Shown here: positions 1 to 9,300 of the stretch, one piece after another
Numbering within the stretch: position 1 is the stretch's first letter
How the letters are laid out: each line of letters begins with the position of its first letter
Source of the DNA: Saprospiraceae bacterium
GTDB lineage: Bacteria > Bacteroidota > Bacteroidia > Chitinophagales > Saprospiraceae
NCBI GenBank assembly: GCA_020631355.1
Contig: JAHDHL010000039.1
Span: 1 to 38,992 of the forward strand
DNA: 38,992 nt
Reading direction: 5' to 3'
The notes under the pieces: generated by a model
The model's input: the letters and a program-made list of their open reading frames with translations, nothing else
The model's database searches: none
Told to the model about the DNA's origin: nothing
Made by a program: the position numbers and the translations under genes

Positions 1-23
1 TCATCTCAGTGTCAAAGCGAGCG

Positions 24-55
24 CAAAAGTATAAGCTTTATTTCGTTGTTCCAAA
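24..55 (-). promoter_or_regulatory. Bacteroidota-type promoter reading leftward off the window
   Basis: On the minus strand a -33 element TTTG (52-55) is followed after 20 nt by TACTTTTG (24-31), an exact match to the Bacteroidota -7 consensus TAnnTTTG. Transcription would start near position 17. An ATG on the minus strand at 4-2 could be the start codon of a gene that lies almost wholly outside the window. The rest of 1-130 is AT-rich and shows no other gene. Confidence 0.5.
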
Positions 56-130
56 TATTTTCGAAAAAAATTTAAAAAATATTTTTCACCGCTTTTTTTA
101 ACTTTCGCTAACCTATTCTTTATTAGGTCT

Positions 131-207
131 TGGTAGCATGAGGGAGACTTGAACTCCCGACCTCAGGATTATGAATCCTGCGCTCTAACCAGCTGAGCTA
201 CCATGCC
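131..207 (-). tRNA. tRNA-Met (anticodon CAT)
   Basis: The minus strand folds into a complete 77-nt cloverleaf. It has a 7-bp acceptor stem (G1-U72 and G7-U66 wobbles), a GCTC/GAGC D stem, a 5-bp anticodon stem CAGGA/TCCTG with loop TTCATAA (anticodon CAT at 173-171), a T stem GGGAG/CTCCC with TTCAAGT loop, and an encoded CCA (133-131). The anticodon stem lacks the three G-C pairs of initiator tRNA. It is therefore probably elongator Met, but a lysidine-modified tRNA-Ile(CAT) cannot be excluded without a tRNA model. Confidence 0.93.
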
Positions 208-223
208 GTTTCGAATTGGGTTG

Positions 224-255
224 CAAATATACAATGTTTATCTTTTTATTTGCAA
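224..255 (-). promoter_or_regulatory. promoter of the tRNA gene
   Basis: On the minus strand TATATTTG (231-224) matches the Bacteroidota -7 consensus TAnnTTTG exactly. A TTG (255-253) lies 21 nt upstream as the -33 element. The predicted start near 217 leaves a leader of about 10 nt before the tRNA 5' end at 207. Confidence 0.55.
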
Positions 256-420
256 GCAGAATCCCATTTCTTTTTCAAGTTTTTTTCAATTTATTGATTG
301 AGGTGGCCAAGAGGCCTAATATAATATACTGACTCCATAATGCATAGAGCACTATACTTAGTTCCATTATGTAACAAATCAACTAAAATTCTGTTATTTC
401 ATACATTTACCAATTATCAG

Positions 421-819
421 ATGATTCAGAGAATACTTTATTTTTCATTCATGATTATCCTCTTGGGATGTACTTCCCAGAATTATGATCAAGGAAAGAC
501 ATTATATGATAGTCAATGTGCGTCCTGCCATCGTTCAGATGGTGAGGGGTTGGCCAAGCTTTATCCTCCTATAAAGGGTTCGGATTATTGGCGGGAGCAC
601 TTAGAAGATGTCCCTTGTATTATTCGCAATGGGATTTCTGATACGATTACTGTAAATGGTGTAACATTCACCACTCCCATGCAAGGCATTCCAGATCTTA
701 CGGAATATGAAATTGCCAATATTATCAGTTACATCCAACACGAATGGTATCCAGAGGATTCCAAGATGGATATTTCACAAGTCAAAAAGAGCCTAGGCAA
801 TTGTAAGGAAGTATACTAA
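421..819 (+). CDS. class I cytochrome c lipoprotein
   Basis: This is a small monohaem electron carrier, probably anchored in the membrane facing the periplasm. The ATG at 421 is chosen over one at 340 because it starts a short lipoprotein signal with lipobox LLGC (lipid Cys17). The haem motif is C33-A-S-C36-H37, and Met87 in TPMQGIPDL is the probable axial ligand, followed by the usual C-terminal helix (EYEIANIISYI). The mature part of about 115 aa fits a single cytochrome c domain. It stands alone between the divergent tRNA and the giant genes, so its redox partner is not visible. Family assignment is firm; its electron-transfer role is inferred. Confidence 0.85.
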   Translation: MIQRILYFSFMIILLGCTSQNYDQGKTLYDSQCASCHRSDGEGLAKLYPPIKGSDYWREHLEDVPCIIRNGISDTITVNGVTFTTPMQGIPDLTEYEIANIISYIQHEWYPEDSKMDISQVKKSLGNCKEVY

Positions 820-902
820 ATGTGAATTTTCCACATACTTTATTAGAACTGTATAGCGTCCCCCAAGTATTATCTCATCTTATATTACTTGGATTCCCTA
901 TT

Positions 903-933
903 TCTGTTTATTTTTAGTTCTGTTTTAATTTTG
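903..933 (+). promoter_or_regulatory. promoter candidate for the first giant gene
   Basis: TAATTTTG (926-933) matches TAnnTTTG exactly. TCTG (903-906), one base from TTTG, lies 19 nt upstream. Transcription would begin near 940. This rules out the in-frame GTG at 933 as the start codon and supports ATG 969. Confidence 0.45.
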
Positions 934-968
934 TGTGTAAAATAGATTACTATAGAAAAATATCTACC

Positions 969-3900
969 ATGAGGTACTTGTTGAGTTTTACCCTATTCAT
1001 GCTTCCCATGTTGTTATTTGCACAACCTGCAAATGATGATTGTGCGAATGCTGTTCCCATCATGATTGATGACTGTGGTGTTTACAATAATGTGAATGCA
1101 AATGCAGATGCTGGTTTTGTAAACTTCAATCCTATTGGCTTGTCTTGTACGCCAACGACCAATGAGGTTTGGTTTTCGTTCATTGCTCCTGCAAGTCCTT
1201 CGGATTTGCAATTAACCGTAACAGGTATTGCAGATGGAGCTATATCTCCTTTGAACCAGCCCAGTGTCTCCTTTCTATTAGGAGATTGTAATGCGATGCT
1301 GATGGAAGCCACAGGATGCCAGGATGCTCCTGCAGGGAGTAATGCTGTTCAGTTTAATATTAATGGTACAGCATTGATTCCTAATTTCCCATATTACATC
1401 GTAGTCAGTGGATGGTCGGCTACGGCTACTCCTAATGAGGGAGCGTTCGAGCTATGTCTTGAGACCTATACCCCTCCTGCGGATATCTGTACAGGATCAC
1501 CCAATACGGTGACCGACTGTTCAGGTACCATATATGATTCAGGTGGAGATAGTGGCAACTATGGCCCTAACGAAAACTGTGTATTCACCATTACACCTAC
1601 AATATTTAGTCAATGTATCGTAGCAACGGTGAATTTCTATGATGTAGAAAACTTCAGTGACTTCATCAATTTCTATGATGGTCCCTCTACTGCATCCCCA
1701 CAAATCCAATCCGTAACGGGTGTGGGCGCCAACCTTGAGGTCCAAGCCTCCTCTGGTTCACTTACCATTGAATTCACATCAGATGGTTCTATTGAAAATA
1801 CAGGATTTGAAATCAGTTGGGTTTGTACTCCTGACGAATGTACTGTGCTTTCACCTATAGATGTTGACCCTAATGTAACCGTAGACCAACTTGTGGATGC
1901 ACTCTCATCTCCACAGGTACTTGTGGAAAATCCTATCCTTAATTGTCCTGATGGTGCTTATGGTACCTACACCTCACCAGGTAATACACAATTAGCTGTA
2001 ATGGATTTACCTAATGGTGTGGTGTTGTCATCTGGTTTGGCAGAGGAAGTTGAGAATCCAGAGGCATTCTTCGCCAGTACTGTCATGGGTGCACCTGGTG
2101 ATGCTGATTTGGATGCCTTGTCCACAGGGTTAACTACCAATGACGCATGTGTTCTTGAATTTGATGTATATGCAGCAACGGATGAGTTATTGTTTGAGTA
2201 TGTCTTCGGTTCTGAGGAATACCCTAACTTCGTCAACTCCTCTTTCAATGATATCTTTGCATTCTTTATTTCTGGTCCCGACCCAACAGGAGGTACTTAC
2301 ACCAATTTAAACATAGCTGTTTTAGGAGACGGAGTTACCCCCGTAGAAATCAACACTGTGAATGATGTAAACCCTGGTGCGCAATTCGATCCTGCAACCG
2401 GTGATGTAATCTATAATAATAATGCAGGCGGGTTAAGTTTACCATATGGAGGTTATACCTCCGTATTGACTGCGAGGGCTGATGTGGTTCCTTGTAATTA
2501 TTACCATCTTAAACTCGCTATTGCTGATAGAGGTGATTCTTCCTATGATTCAGGTGTATTCATTGCTGATTTACAAGCAGGTTTACCCGAGCTTTCCCTA
2601 GAATTCGAAATCAACAGTGCCAACGGAGACAATATACTTGTAGAGGGTTGTTCTGACAACGATTTCATCAACGCTGTATTGACCAATCCTGAAGCTACGG
2701 ATTCTATTACCTATTACTTACAAGTAGAGGGTATCGCTGATGAAAATACTGACTTAACCTCACCTATTCCTGATTCTCTTATTGCTCCTCCAGGAGAAAC
2801 CATCATCCAAATCCCTGTTATACCTGTTAACGATGGTATTGCAGAGGGTGTGGAATCTTTCGGTTTACAAGTATTCGGAATCTTTGAATGTGATACTGTA
2901 GTATATGATTCCGTTTCCATTCTAATTTATGATGAAATAGAAATCGAAACTGACCAAGATACTTTCTTTGTTTGTTCAGGCACCAGCGTCCAATTGGGCG
3001 TCAGCGGAGCTACCGATTATACTTGGGGTTGGTTCAATCCATCCGAATTGGATAATCCAAACCTTTCAAATCCTACTTTGACACCATCACAATCCGGATA
3101 TATATATGTATCAGGTATTATTAATGGTAATAGTAATTGTGTAGACCAAGATTCCGCATTCATACAAATCATTGATCCTGCCATTACAGTTGTTTCTCCT
3201 GCTCCATTCATTTGTGAGAGTGAATCAGCACAATTGGAAGTATCAACAAATACCAATAATACTGGAATCAGTTGGACACCTGATAACACACTGAGTTGTT
3301 CCGATTGTCCGAACCCAGTTGCGACTCCGTCAGAAACCACAGTCTATACTGCTACTGTAACAGCCGGTGGTTGTTCAGAATCAGCAGATATTACCGTAAC
3401 GGTAGATCCTTTGGCAGTTCCTGATGTAATTGATAATGCACAAATTTGTGAGGGTAGCTCCATACTTTTGGCTGGTGCTCCTACAGGTTCGGGTACTTTC
3501 GTTACATCCTATGAGTGGATTCCTAATGACGGAACACTTGATGATCCTAATTCGCCTACTCCAACAGCTACTCCACCTGTAACTACAACCTATACTGTTA
3601 TTTCCACAAGTGATAATGGTGTTTGTATAGATTCTACAAGTGTAACTATTGATGTGGCTCCTGCTACCATTGATATCTTGGGTCCAGATACGGTTTACCA
3701 ATGTAATGATGCATTGTCTGCCGTAACATTCAATACCACAAGTATCGCTGCGCCTGGCGACATCATGTGGAGTGATAGTGATGGTAATATGTATCCGAAT
3801 GGAAGTTCGCTGACCGTCAACCCAACAGAAGTGACTACATATTATGCCACGATTAATTTTGGGGCTTGTACAAATTCAGATTCGGTAGTCATACAGATTG

Positions 3901-6107
3901 ACTCCTTACCTGACTTCATGCTGGATGTTTCAGTTCCCTCACAAGGAATCGCAGTCACGAACCCTGATACAGTAGATGTCTGTTCCGACCCTAGTGAATC
4001 ATTCTTTGTAAGTAATCTCTACAATAGTGCATTGTATCCTGAACTACAACATGAATGGTTTGCCAATGGAACTTCATATACTCCTCCTCAGGATGGAGCC
4101 AACTTATTGGACAACCTTCCATTGGTTACCACTAATTATGTATTAGAAAGTAATAATAATGCATGTTCTGCTTTGGATAGCTTTGTTATCGACGTGAACA
4201 CTCCGCCAAACTTCAGTATTACACCTTCTGCTGCCACCATTTGTGCCGGTCAAAGTGTACAACTGGAAGCCATGGGCGCGACCAACTTCACATGGGTTCC
4301 GGATGATGGTACATTATCCGATATCAATATTAGTAATCCGGTTGCTTCACCTACACAAACCACAACCTATACTGCCTTTGCGGATATTGCAGGTTGTCAG
4401 GCTGGTGTTAGTACCACAATTACAGTATTGGATGTTCCTAGTATCGTACTCATTCCAGATGCGACTATCTGTGCAGGGGAGACCATTGCTCTTGGAACAG
4501 GTGCTGATGATCCTAACTTCACCTATACTTGGTCTCCTAATGACTTTGTATCTGGTGATGGCACGGCTAATCCGACAGCAGCTCCTGCTGTTACTACTAC
4601 ATATAGTGTAACAGTTTCCAATGGAGTATGTGATATCACTGAAAGCGTAACTATTACTGTTTCTAACGATTTGCCATTGGTGATTTCTGGAGATGGTGAC
4701 TTGTGTCTGGGTGAATCAACCACGCTTTCTGCCAATACACAAGGTGCAGTTAATTGGTTCGAAAATGGAGTATTGATTGGCAATGGTCCTAGTATCACTA
4801 TTACTCCATCAGCAGTTGGTAGCCAGACTATCACTGCGGAAGCATTCAGTAATTTCTGTAATACGACCCAGGACTTCATTATCACTACAAGTGCTACACC
4901 AAACGTAACTGCAACTGGTGATGCAACAATTTGTGATGGTGAAACAGCAGATATCAGTGCCACAACGGATGCGGGTACATTGATGTGGGCTCCAGCCAAT
5001 GAATTTGCCGACCCGACCTTGGCAATGCAAACGGTAAGTCCGAGTGGAACAACCACATATACTGTAACAGCTGATAATAACGGTTGTGAAGCTAGTGCGG
5101 ATGTTACGATTACTGTGGACGATGCACCTGTTTATGGTGTATTGGATGATAGTTCTATCTGTACAGGAGAATCCATTGCTATTGGAGTCCTGAATGATTC
5201 AGGTACGACTTACTCCTGGACTGCCAATCCAGCTGATCCATCATTAGTGGATGGAACAAGTGGTACTCCAATCGTATCACCAACACAAACCACTACCTAC
5301 ACATTGACTGCAACCAATGGTCTTTGTACGGAAACGGATGAAGTAACCATTACTGTAGTTGACCCGATCGTAACACCTGGTACTGCACCTACCATATGTG
5401 CAGGTGAAACAGCAACCTTAACAGCTACAGGAACACCAGCTGGTGGTAATTATGTTTGGACTGACTGGGAAGGTAATCCTGTAGGTACAGGTTCGACGGT
5501 AGATGTAAATCCTTTTGGAACTTCTTCCTATAATGTGTCTTATGAAATTGATGGTTGTTTCACTGCTGCGGTGGCTGATGTAAATGTCATTCCGGTACCC
5601 GTTACAGGAATTTCTGCTACATCCAATCAGATTGTGGTTGGAGAAGATGCTACGATTACCGTAACAGGTGCTCCAGCAGGTTCTACTTTCACATGGGTTG
5701 CTGATAATGACAACAATCCATCCGGTGATGATGTCGTAACGGTTACACCTACAATGTCCACTACATATATTGTGACCATCACTAGTCCAGAAGGATGTCA
5801 GTATACTGAAACCATCTTTATCGAGGTATTGAGTATTGATTTTGAGGTACCTAATGCATTCACACCTAATAATGATGGAACGAATGATTCATTCTTCCCG
5901 ATTTACAGTGAGATTGCTCATGACATCCTTGAGTTCAAGATATTCGATCGTTGGGGAGAATTGGTTCACGATAGTGTGAATACCCCTTGGGATGGAACAT
6001 ATAATGGCAAGCCTCTACCAAACGAAATCTATGTCTACTTTGTGAGAGTTAGGTTCAATGACGGTACTGAGGAATTCAGAAAAGGAGATGTTGCCTTGAT
6101 GAGGTAA
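969..6107 (+). CDS. giant T9SS type B surface protein with CUB-like and choice-of-anchor L domains
   Basis: This 1712-aa secreted protein is probably an adhesin or surface-layer component. The ATG at 969 starts a clean signal peptide (MRYLLSFTLFMLPMLLFAQ). Order of parts: an N-terminal domain (about 20-175) shared with the next giant gene; a CUB-like domain (about 183-290, NFYDGPST); a choice-of-anchor L domain (about 295-540, motif VFGSEEYPNFV); then about ten Ig/PKD-like repeats of 80-100 aa with the recurring pattern ICxGxS...YxWxP...TTTYT; and a C-terminal sorting domain (about 1627-1712, VPNAFTPNNDGTND to KGDVALMR) of the TIGR04131/CHU_C type. That domain directs export through the type IX system. 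A hairpin terminator follows directly. The ligand is unknown. Confidence 0.9.
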   Translation: MRYLLSFTLFMLPMLLFAQPANDDCANAVPIMIDDCGVYNNVNANADAGFVNFNPIGLSCTPTTNEVWFSFIAPASPSDLQLTVTGIADGAISPLNQPSVSFLLGDCNAMLMEATGCQDAPAGSNAVQFNINGTALIPNFPYYIVVSGWSATATPNEGAFELCLETYTPPADICTGSPNTVTDCSGTIYDSGGDSGNYGPNENCVFTITPTIFSQCIVATVNFYDVENFSDFINFYDGPSTASPQIQSVTGVGANLEVQASSGSLTIEFTSDGSIENTGFEISWVCTPDECTVLSPIDVDPNVTVDQLVDALSSPQVLVENPILNCPDGAYGTYTSPGNTQLAVMDLPNGVVLSSGLAEEVENPEAFFASTVMGAPGDADLDALSTGLTTNDACVLEFDVYAATDELLFEYVFGSEEYPNFVNSSFNDIFAFFISGPDPTGGTYTNLNIAVLGDGVTPVEINTVNDVNPGAQFDPATGDVIYNNNAGGLSLPYGGYTSVLTARADVVPCNYYHLKLAIADRGDSSYDSGVFIADLQAGLPELSLEFEINSANGDNILVEGCSDNDFINAVLTNPEATDSITYYLQVEGIADENTDLTSPIPDSLIAPPGETIIQIPVIPVNDGIAEGVESFGLQVFGIFECDTVVYDSVSILIYDEIEIETDQDTFFVCSGTSVQLGVSGATDYTWGWFNPSELDNPNLSNPTLTPSQSGYIYVSGIINGNSNCVDQDSAFIQIIDPAITVVSPAPFICESESAQLEVSTNTNNTGISWTPDNTLSCSDCPNPVATPSETTVYTATVTAGGCSESADITVTVDPLAVPDVIDNAQICEGSSILLAGAPTGSGTFVTSYEWIPNDGTLDDPNSPTPTATPPVTTTYTVISTSDNGVCIDSTSVTIDVAPATIDILGPDTVYQCNDALSAVTFNTTSIAAPGDIMWSDSDGNMYPNGSSLTVNPTEVTTYYATINFGACTNSDSVVIQIDSLPDFMLDVSVPSQGIAVTNPDTVDVCSDPSESFFVSNLYNSALYPELQHEWFANGTSYTPPQDGANLLDNLPLVTTNYVLESNNNACSALDSFVIDVNTPPNFSITPSAATICAGQSVQLEAMGATNFTWVPDDGTLSDINISNPVASPTQTTTYTAFADIAGCQAGVSTTITVLDVPSIVLIPDATICAGETIALGTGADDPNFTYTWSPNDFVSGDGTANPTAAPAVTTTYSVTVSNGVCDITESVTITVSNDLPLVISGDGDLCLGESTTLSANTQGAVNWFENGVLIGNGPSITITPSAVGSQTITAEAFSNFCNTTQDFIITTSATPNVTATGDATICDGETADISATTDAGTLMWAPANEFADPTLAMQTVSPSGTTTYTVTADNNGCEASADVTITVDDAPVYGVLDDSSICTGESIAIGVLNDSGTTYSWTANPADPSLVDGTSGTPIVSPTQTTTYTLTATNGLCTETDEVTITVVDPIVTPGTAPTICAGETATLTATGTPAGGNYVWTDWEGNPVGTGSTVDVNPFGTSSYNVSYEIDGCFTAAVADVNVIPVPVTGISATSNQIVVGEDATITVTGAPAGSTFTWVADNDNNPSGDDVVTVTPTMSTTYIVTITSPEGCQYTETIFIEVLSIDFEVPNAFTPNNDGTNDSFFPIYSEIAHDILEFKIFDRWGELVHDSVNTPWDGTYNGKPLPNEIYVYFVRVRFNDGTEEFRKGDVALMR

Positions 6108-6133
6108 TTTCTCAATACATACTTATCAAAAAG

Positions 6134-6168
6134 AAAAGGGTACTGGAACATTTCCAGTACCCTTTTTT
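6134..6168 (+). terminator. intrinsic terminator after the first giant gene
   Basis: A perfect 15-bp stem (6134-6148 with 6152-6166) and a 3-nt loop CAT run into a T tract. It lies 27 nt after the stop codon. Confidence 0.9.
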
Positions 6169-6330
6169 ACTTTACAGAATGCCTCCAATTACACATATTC
6201 TCGTTTTAAATCTTTTAACAGCATTAAGAATTCAAGAATTTTGACCATTTTTACTAAATAATCCCTTACTGCTACTTAAGTATGAAGTGTTTTTTCTTTC
6301 CGTTTGTACATCAGAAAATTTAGTTAGACG

Positions 6331-9300
6331 ATGAAACTAAGAATTACTATCTTATTGTTTTTCACATTATTATTCCAATTCTCAATGGCACAGACCGGAG
6401 AGGATTGTACGGATCCTATTCCAGTACCCTATCCTAGTACTCAGTGGTGTGGAATCTTTGATAATGTTGGTGCTACTACCGATGTCGGTACAGTAGTATT
6501 TAATCCACTAGGGCTGAATTGTCCTCCTCAGGAAGATGAGGTATGGTTTACCTTTACACCTACTGCACCTTTATTTGACCTGGTCATTTCCGTTGAGGGT
6601 ATGTCAGATGGGGTCAATCCTCCTATGTCAATGCCTCGTATCACTGTAGTAAGAGGAGCCTGTGCATTTGCATTAGAAGCCTTGGATTGCTCGGAAGCGG
6701 CCATAGGTACGGGAAGTACCAGTCTAACCATTCCTGCTAACAACTTCATCCCTAACTTCCCTTACTATATCATAGTGAGTGATTGGTCTGATACAGCAGC
6801 ATCCAACGAGGGTGCATTCGAGCTTTGTCTACAGGAATTGACAGAAATCACAGTACCCCCAACAGGCGGTACTTACACATCCTGTACAGGTATCATCCAT
6901 GATACAGGTGGTTCTGATGGAAATTATTCTGATAATGAGGATTACATCATTGATATTTGTCCTACGGATGCATTCACCTGCCTAGAATTGGATATCGTAT
7001 ATGATATGGAACCCTATGATGGTTTCTCTGGCGATTTCATGGAAATCACTGGTTTTGTACCGGAACTACCTAATACACCTGTTGTATTGACAACATTGAG
7101 TGATGTCAATACGGATGGCGTTACTGTACTTAGTACAGGTTGTGTCTCCATCAATTTCCAATCTGATGGAGGTATTAATGAGGCAGGTTTCACCATCAAC
7201 TGGAGTTGTTCACAAGACGATTGTTATAGTGACGAATCCACTAATTTATTGGCTGTGAATCCCACGATTACACCAGATACTATCTGCCAGGGCCAATGTG
7301 TAACATTGAATGCCAGTCCAACTCCAATCAATGAGACGACTGATTATGCATTAACACAAATAGATTATAACCCTTTCCCATTTATCGGTTCTACTGAGGT
7401 AACAGTAAATTCGGATGATCAATGGTCTCCTGCGATTCAACTTCCTTTTGATTTCTGCTTCTATGGAGGTACTTACAATGAAGTAACATTGGGTTCTAAT
7501 GGTGTTGTATCCTTTGATGTTGCGAACTATGCAGGTAACTTCAACGCCTGGGCTATTAACCAGGGTATTCCGGGTAATAATGACATCCTAAACTCCATTG
7601 CTTGCCCATTCCATGATATCAATCCTGCATCAGGTGGTGGATTCTACTTCTCAGTATATGGTAATGCCCCATTCCGAGTGGCTGTATTCAGTTTCAATAA
7701 TGTGAATGCATTCTCCTGTCAGACTACATCTACGCAACAAGTGGCGATTTATGAGAGCACGAATATCATCGAAACGTATATTTCCAATAAGACATTATGT
7801 AGTACTTGGAATGGTGGTGCAGCGATACACGGTATACAAAATGATTTGGGTAATCAAGCAGTAGTTGTTCCTGGTCGTAACTTCCCAGACCAATGGACAG
7901 CGTCCAATGATGCTTGGAGATGGACACCAAATGGAACAGCTCAGGTCCAAATGAGTACCGTTTGGTATGATGGAGAGAACAATGTAATCGGAAACGGAGA
8001 TAATGTTGCTAATGTTTGTCCTAGTGAAACAGATATCTATCGTGCTGAAGTCACATATAATGATATCCTTTGTTCCAATACGGCTTTCACTTTAGCGGAT
8101 TCAGCACAGGTAGTTGTTACGACTGAAGGTGTGTTCCCTTATGAAATATCTGATGACATTATCATTTGTGCCGGAGAATCCGCTTCAATTGGAGGTGTTG
8201 CTACGCCAGGCGTTACTTATAACTGGACTCCAAGTGGCACACTAGATCTGACGGACCCTGCTAATCCTATTGCAACACCAGCTACTACAACAACTTATTA
8301 CATGTTGGCTGAGGATACCGGTTGTTCTATCACCGATTCTGTTACTGTTACAGTTGTTAGTGATCCAACACCTGTTATCTCTGGTGTGAACCAAATTTGT
8401 CCGGGTGCTAGTACAACCTTGGATGCTGGAACAGGATATGCTCAATATAATTGGAGTACCAATGAAACCACACAGACCATTGATGTCAATATGACCGGCG
8501 ACTATACTGTTACGGTAACCTTGCCATCCGGATGTACGGGTGTCAATTCTGTAACGGTAAGTGTAGCGTCAGATATCGTAGCTCAGATTGCTGGTACCAC
8601 AGAAAATTCTTGTGATTCACCTAATGGAGCCATTGATTTAGAAATCGTAAATGGAGTACCTCCATACAACTTTGACTGGACGGGTGATGCAGCAGGCCAA
8701 GGCGAAGATCCAGTAGGATTGACAGCAGGTCTATATACAGTTACTATTACAGATGGTGCAGGATGTACTGCTTCGGTTGAAGCGACTGTAAACCAACAAG
8801 ATGCTGTTGTAGCTACTGTTGACAATGATTCTGTATGTATCGCACAAACAGTACAATTGAATGCTACAGGTGGTAATGGTACTTATATCTGGTCTACGGA
8901 TAACGGAAGTGCTGTTAGTGATGCCAACATTGCTAACCCGACGGCTAATCCGACTACAACCACGACCTATTATGTTATATCAGAAACTAATTCCGGCAAT
9001 CTTGTAATGAATGGTGATTTTGAAGCTGGGGATACTGGTTTCACTAGTAACTACATCATCGGTACAGGAGGTACATTCGGAGACTTGAGTAACGAAGGAA
9101 CTTATGGCATCTATACTTCTCCTAGTTTAGGACACAACAACTTTGCCAGCTGTGGTGACCACACTTCAGGCTCAGGTAATATGTTGGTTGTGAATGGTGC
9201 AGGTGTACCTCAGCAGAATGTTTGGTGTCAGACAGTAACTGTTGAGCCAAATACAGATTATAACTTCAGTGCATGGCTTACTGCTGTTGTTGCAGGTAGC

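Noticed and set aside
340-420. Longer N-terminus of the cytochrome gene from ATG 340
   Set aside because: The extra 27 residues would place a hydrophilic stretch ahead of the lipoprotein signal; ATG 421 gives a standard signal.
933-968. GTG start at 933 for the first giant gene
   Set aside because: It falls inside a good -7 promoter element, and the added residues would precede a normal signal peptide that starts at ATG 969.
3017-3340. Antisense frames of 60-200 codons inside the giant genes
   Set aside because: They mirror the Thr/Ser/Asp-rich repeats of the sense proteins and have low-complexity compositions typical of shadow frames.
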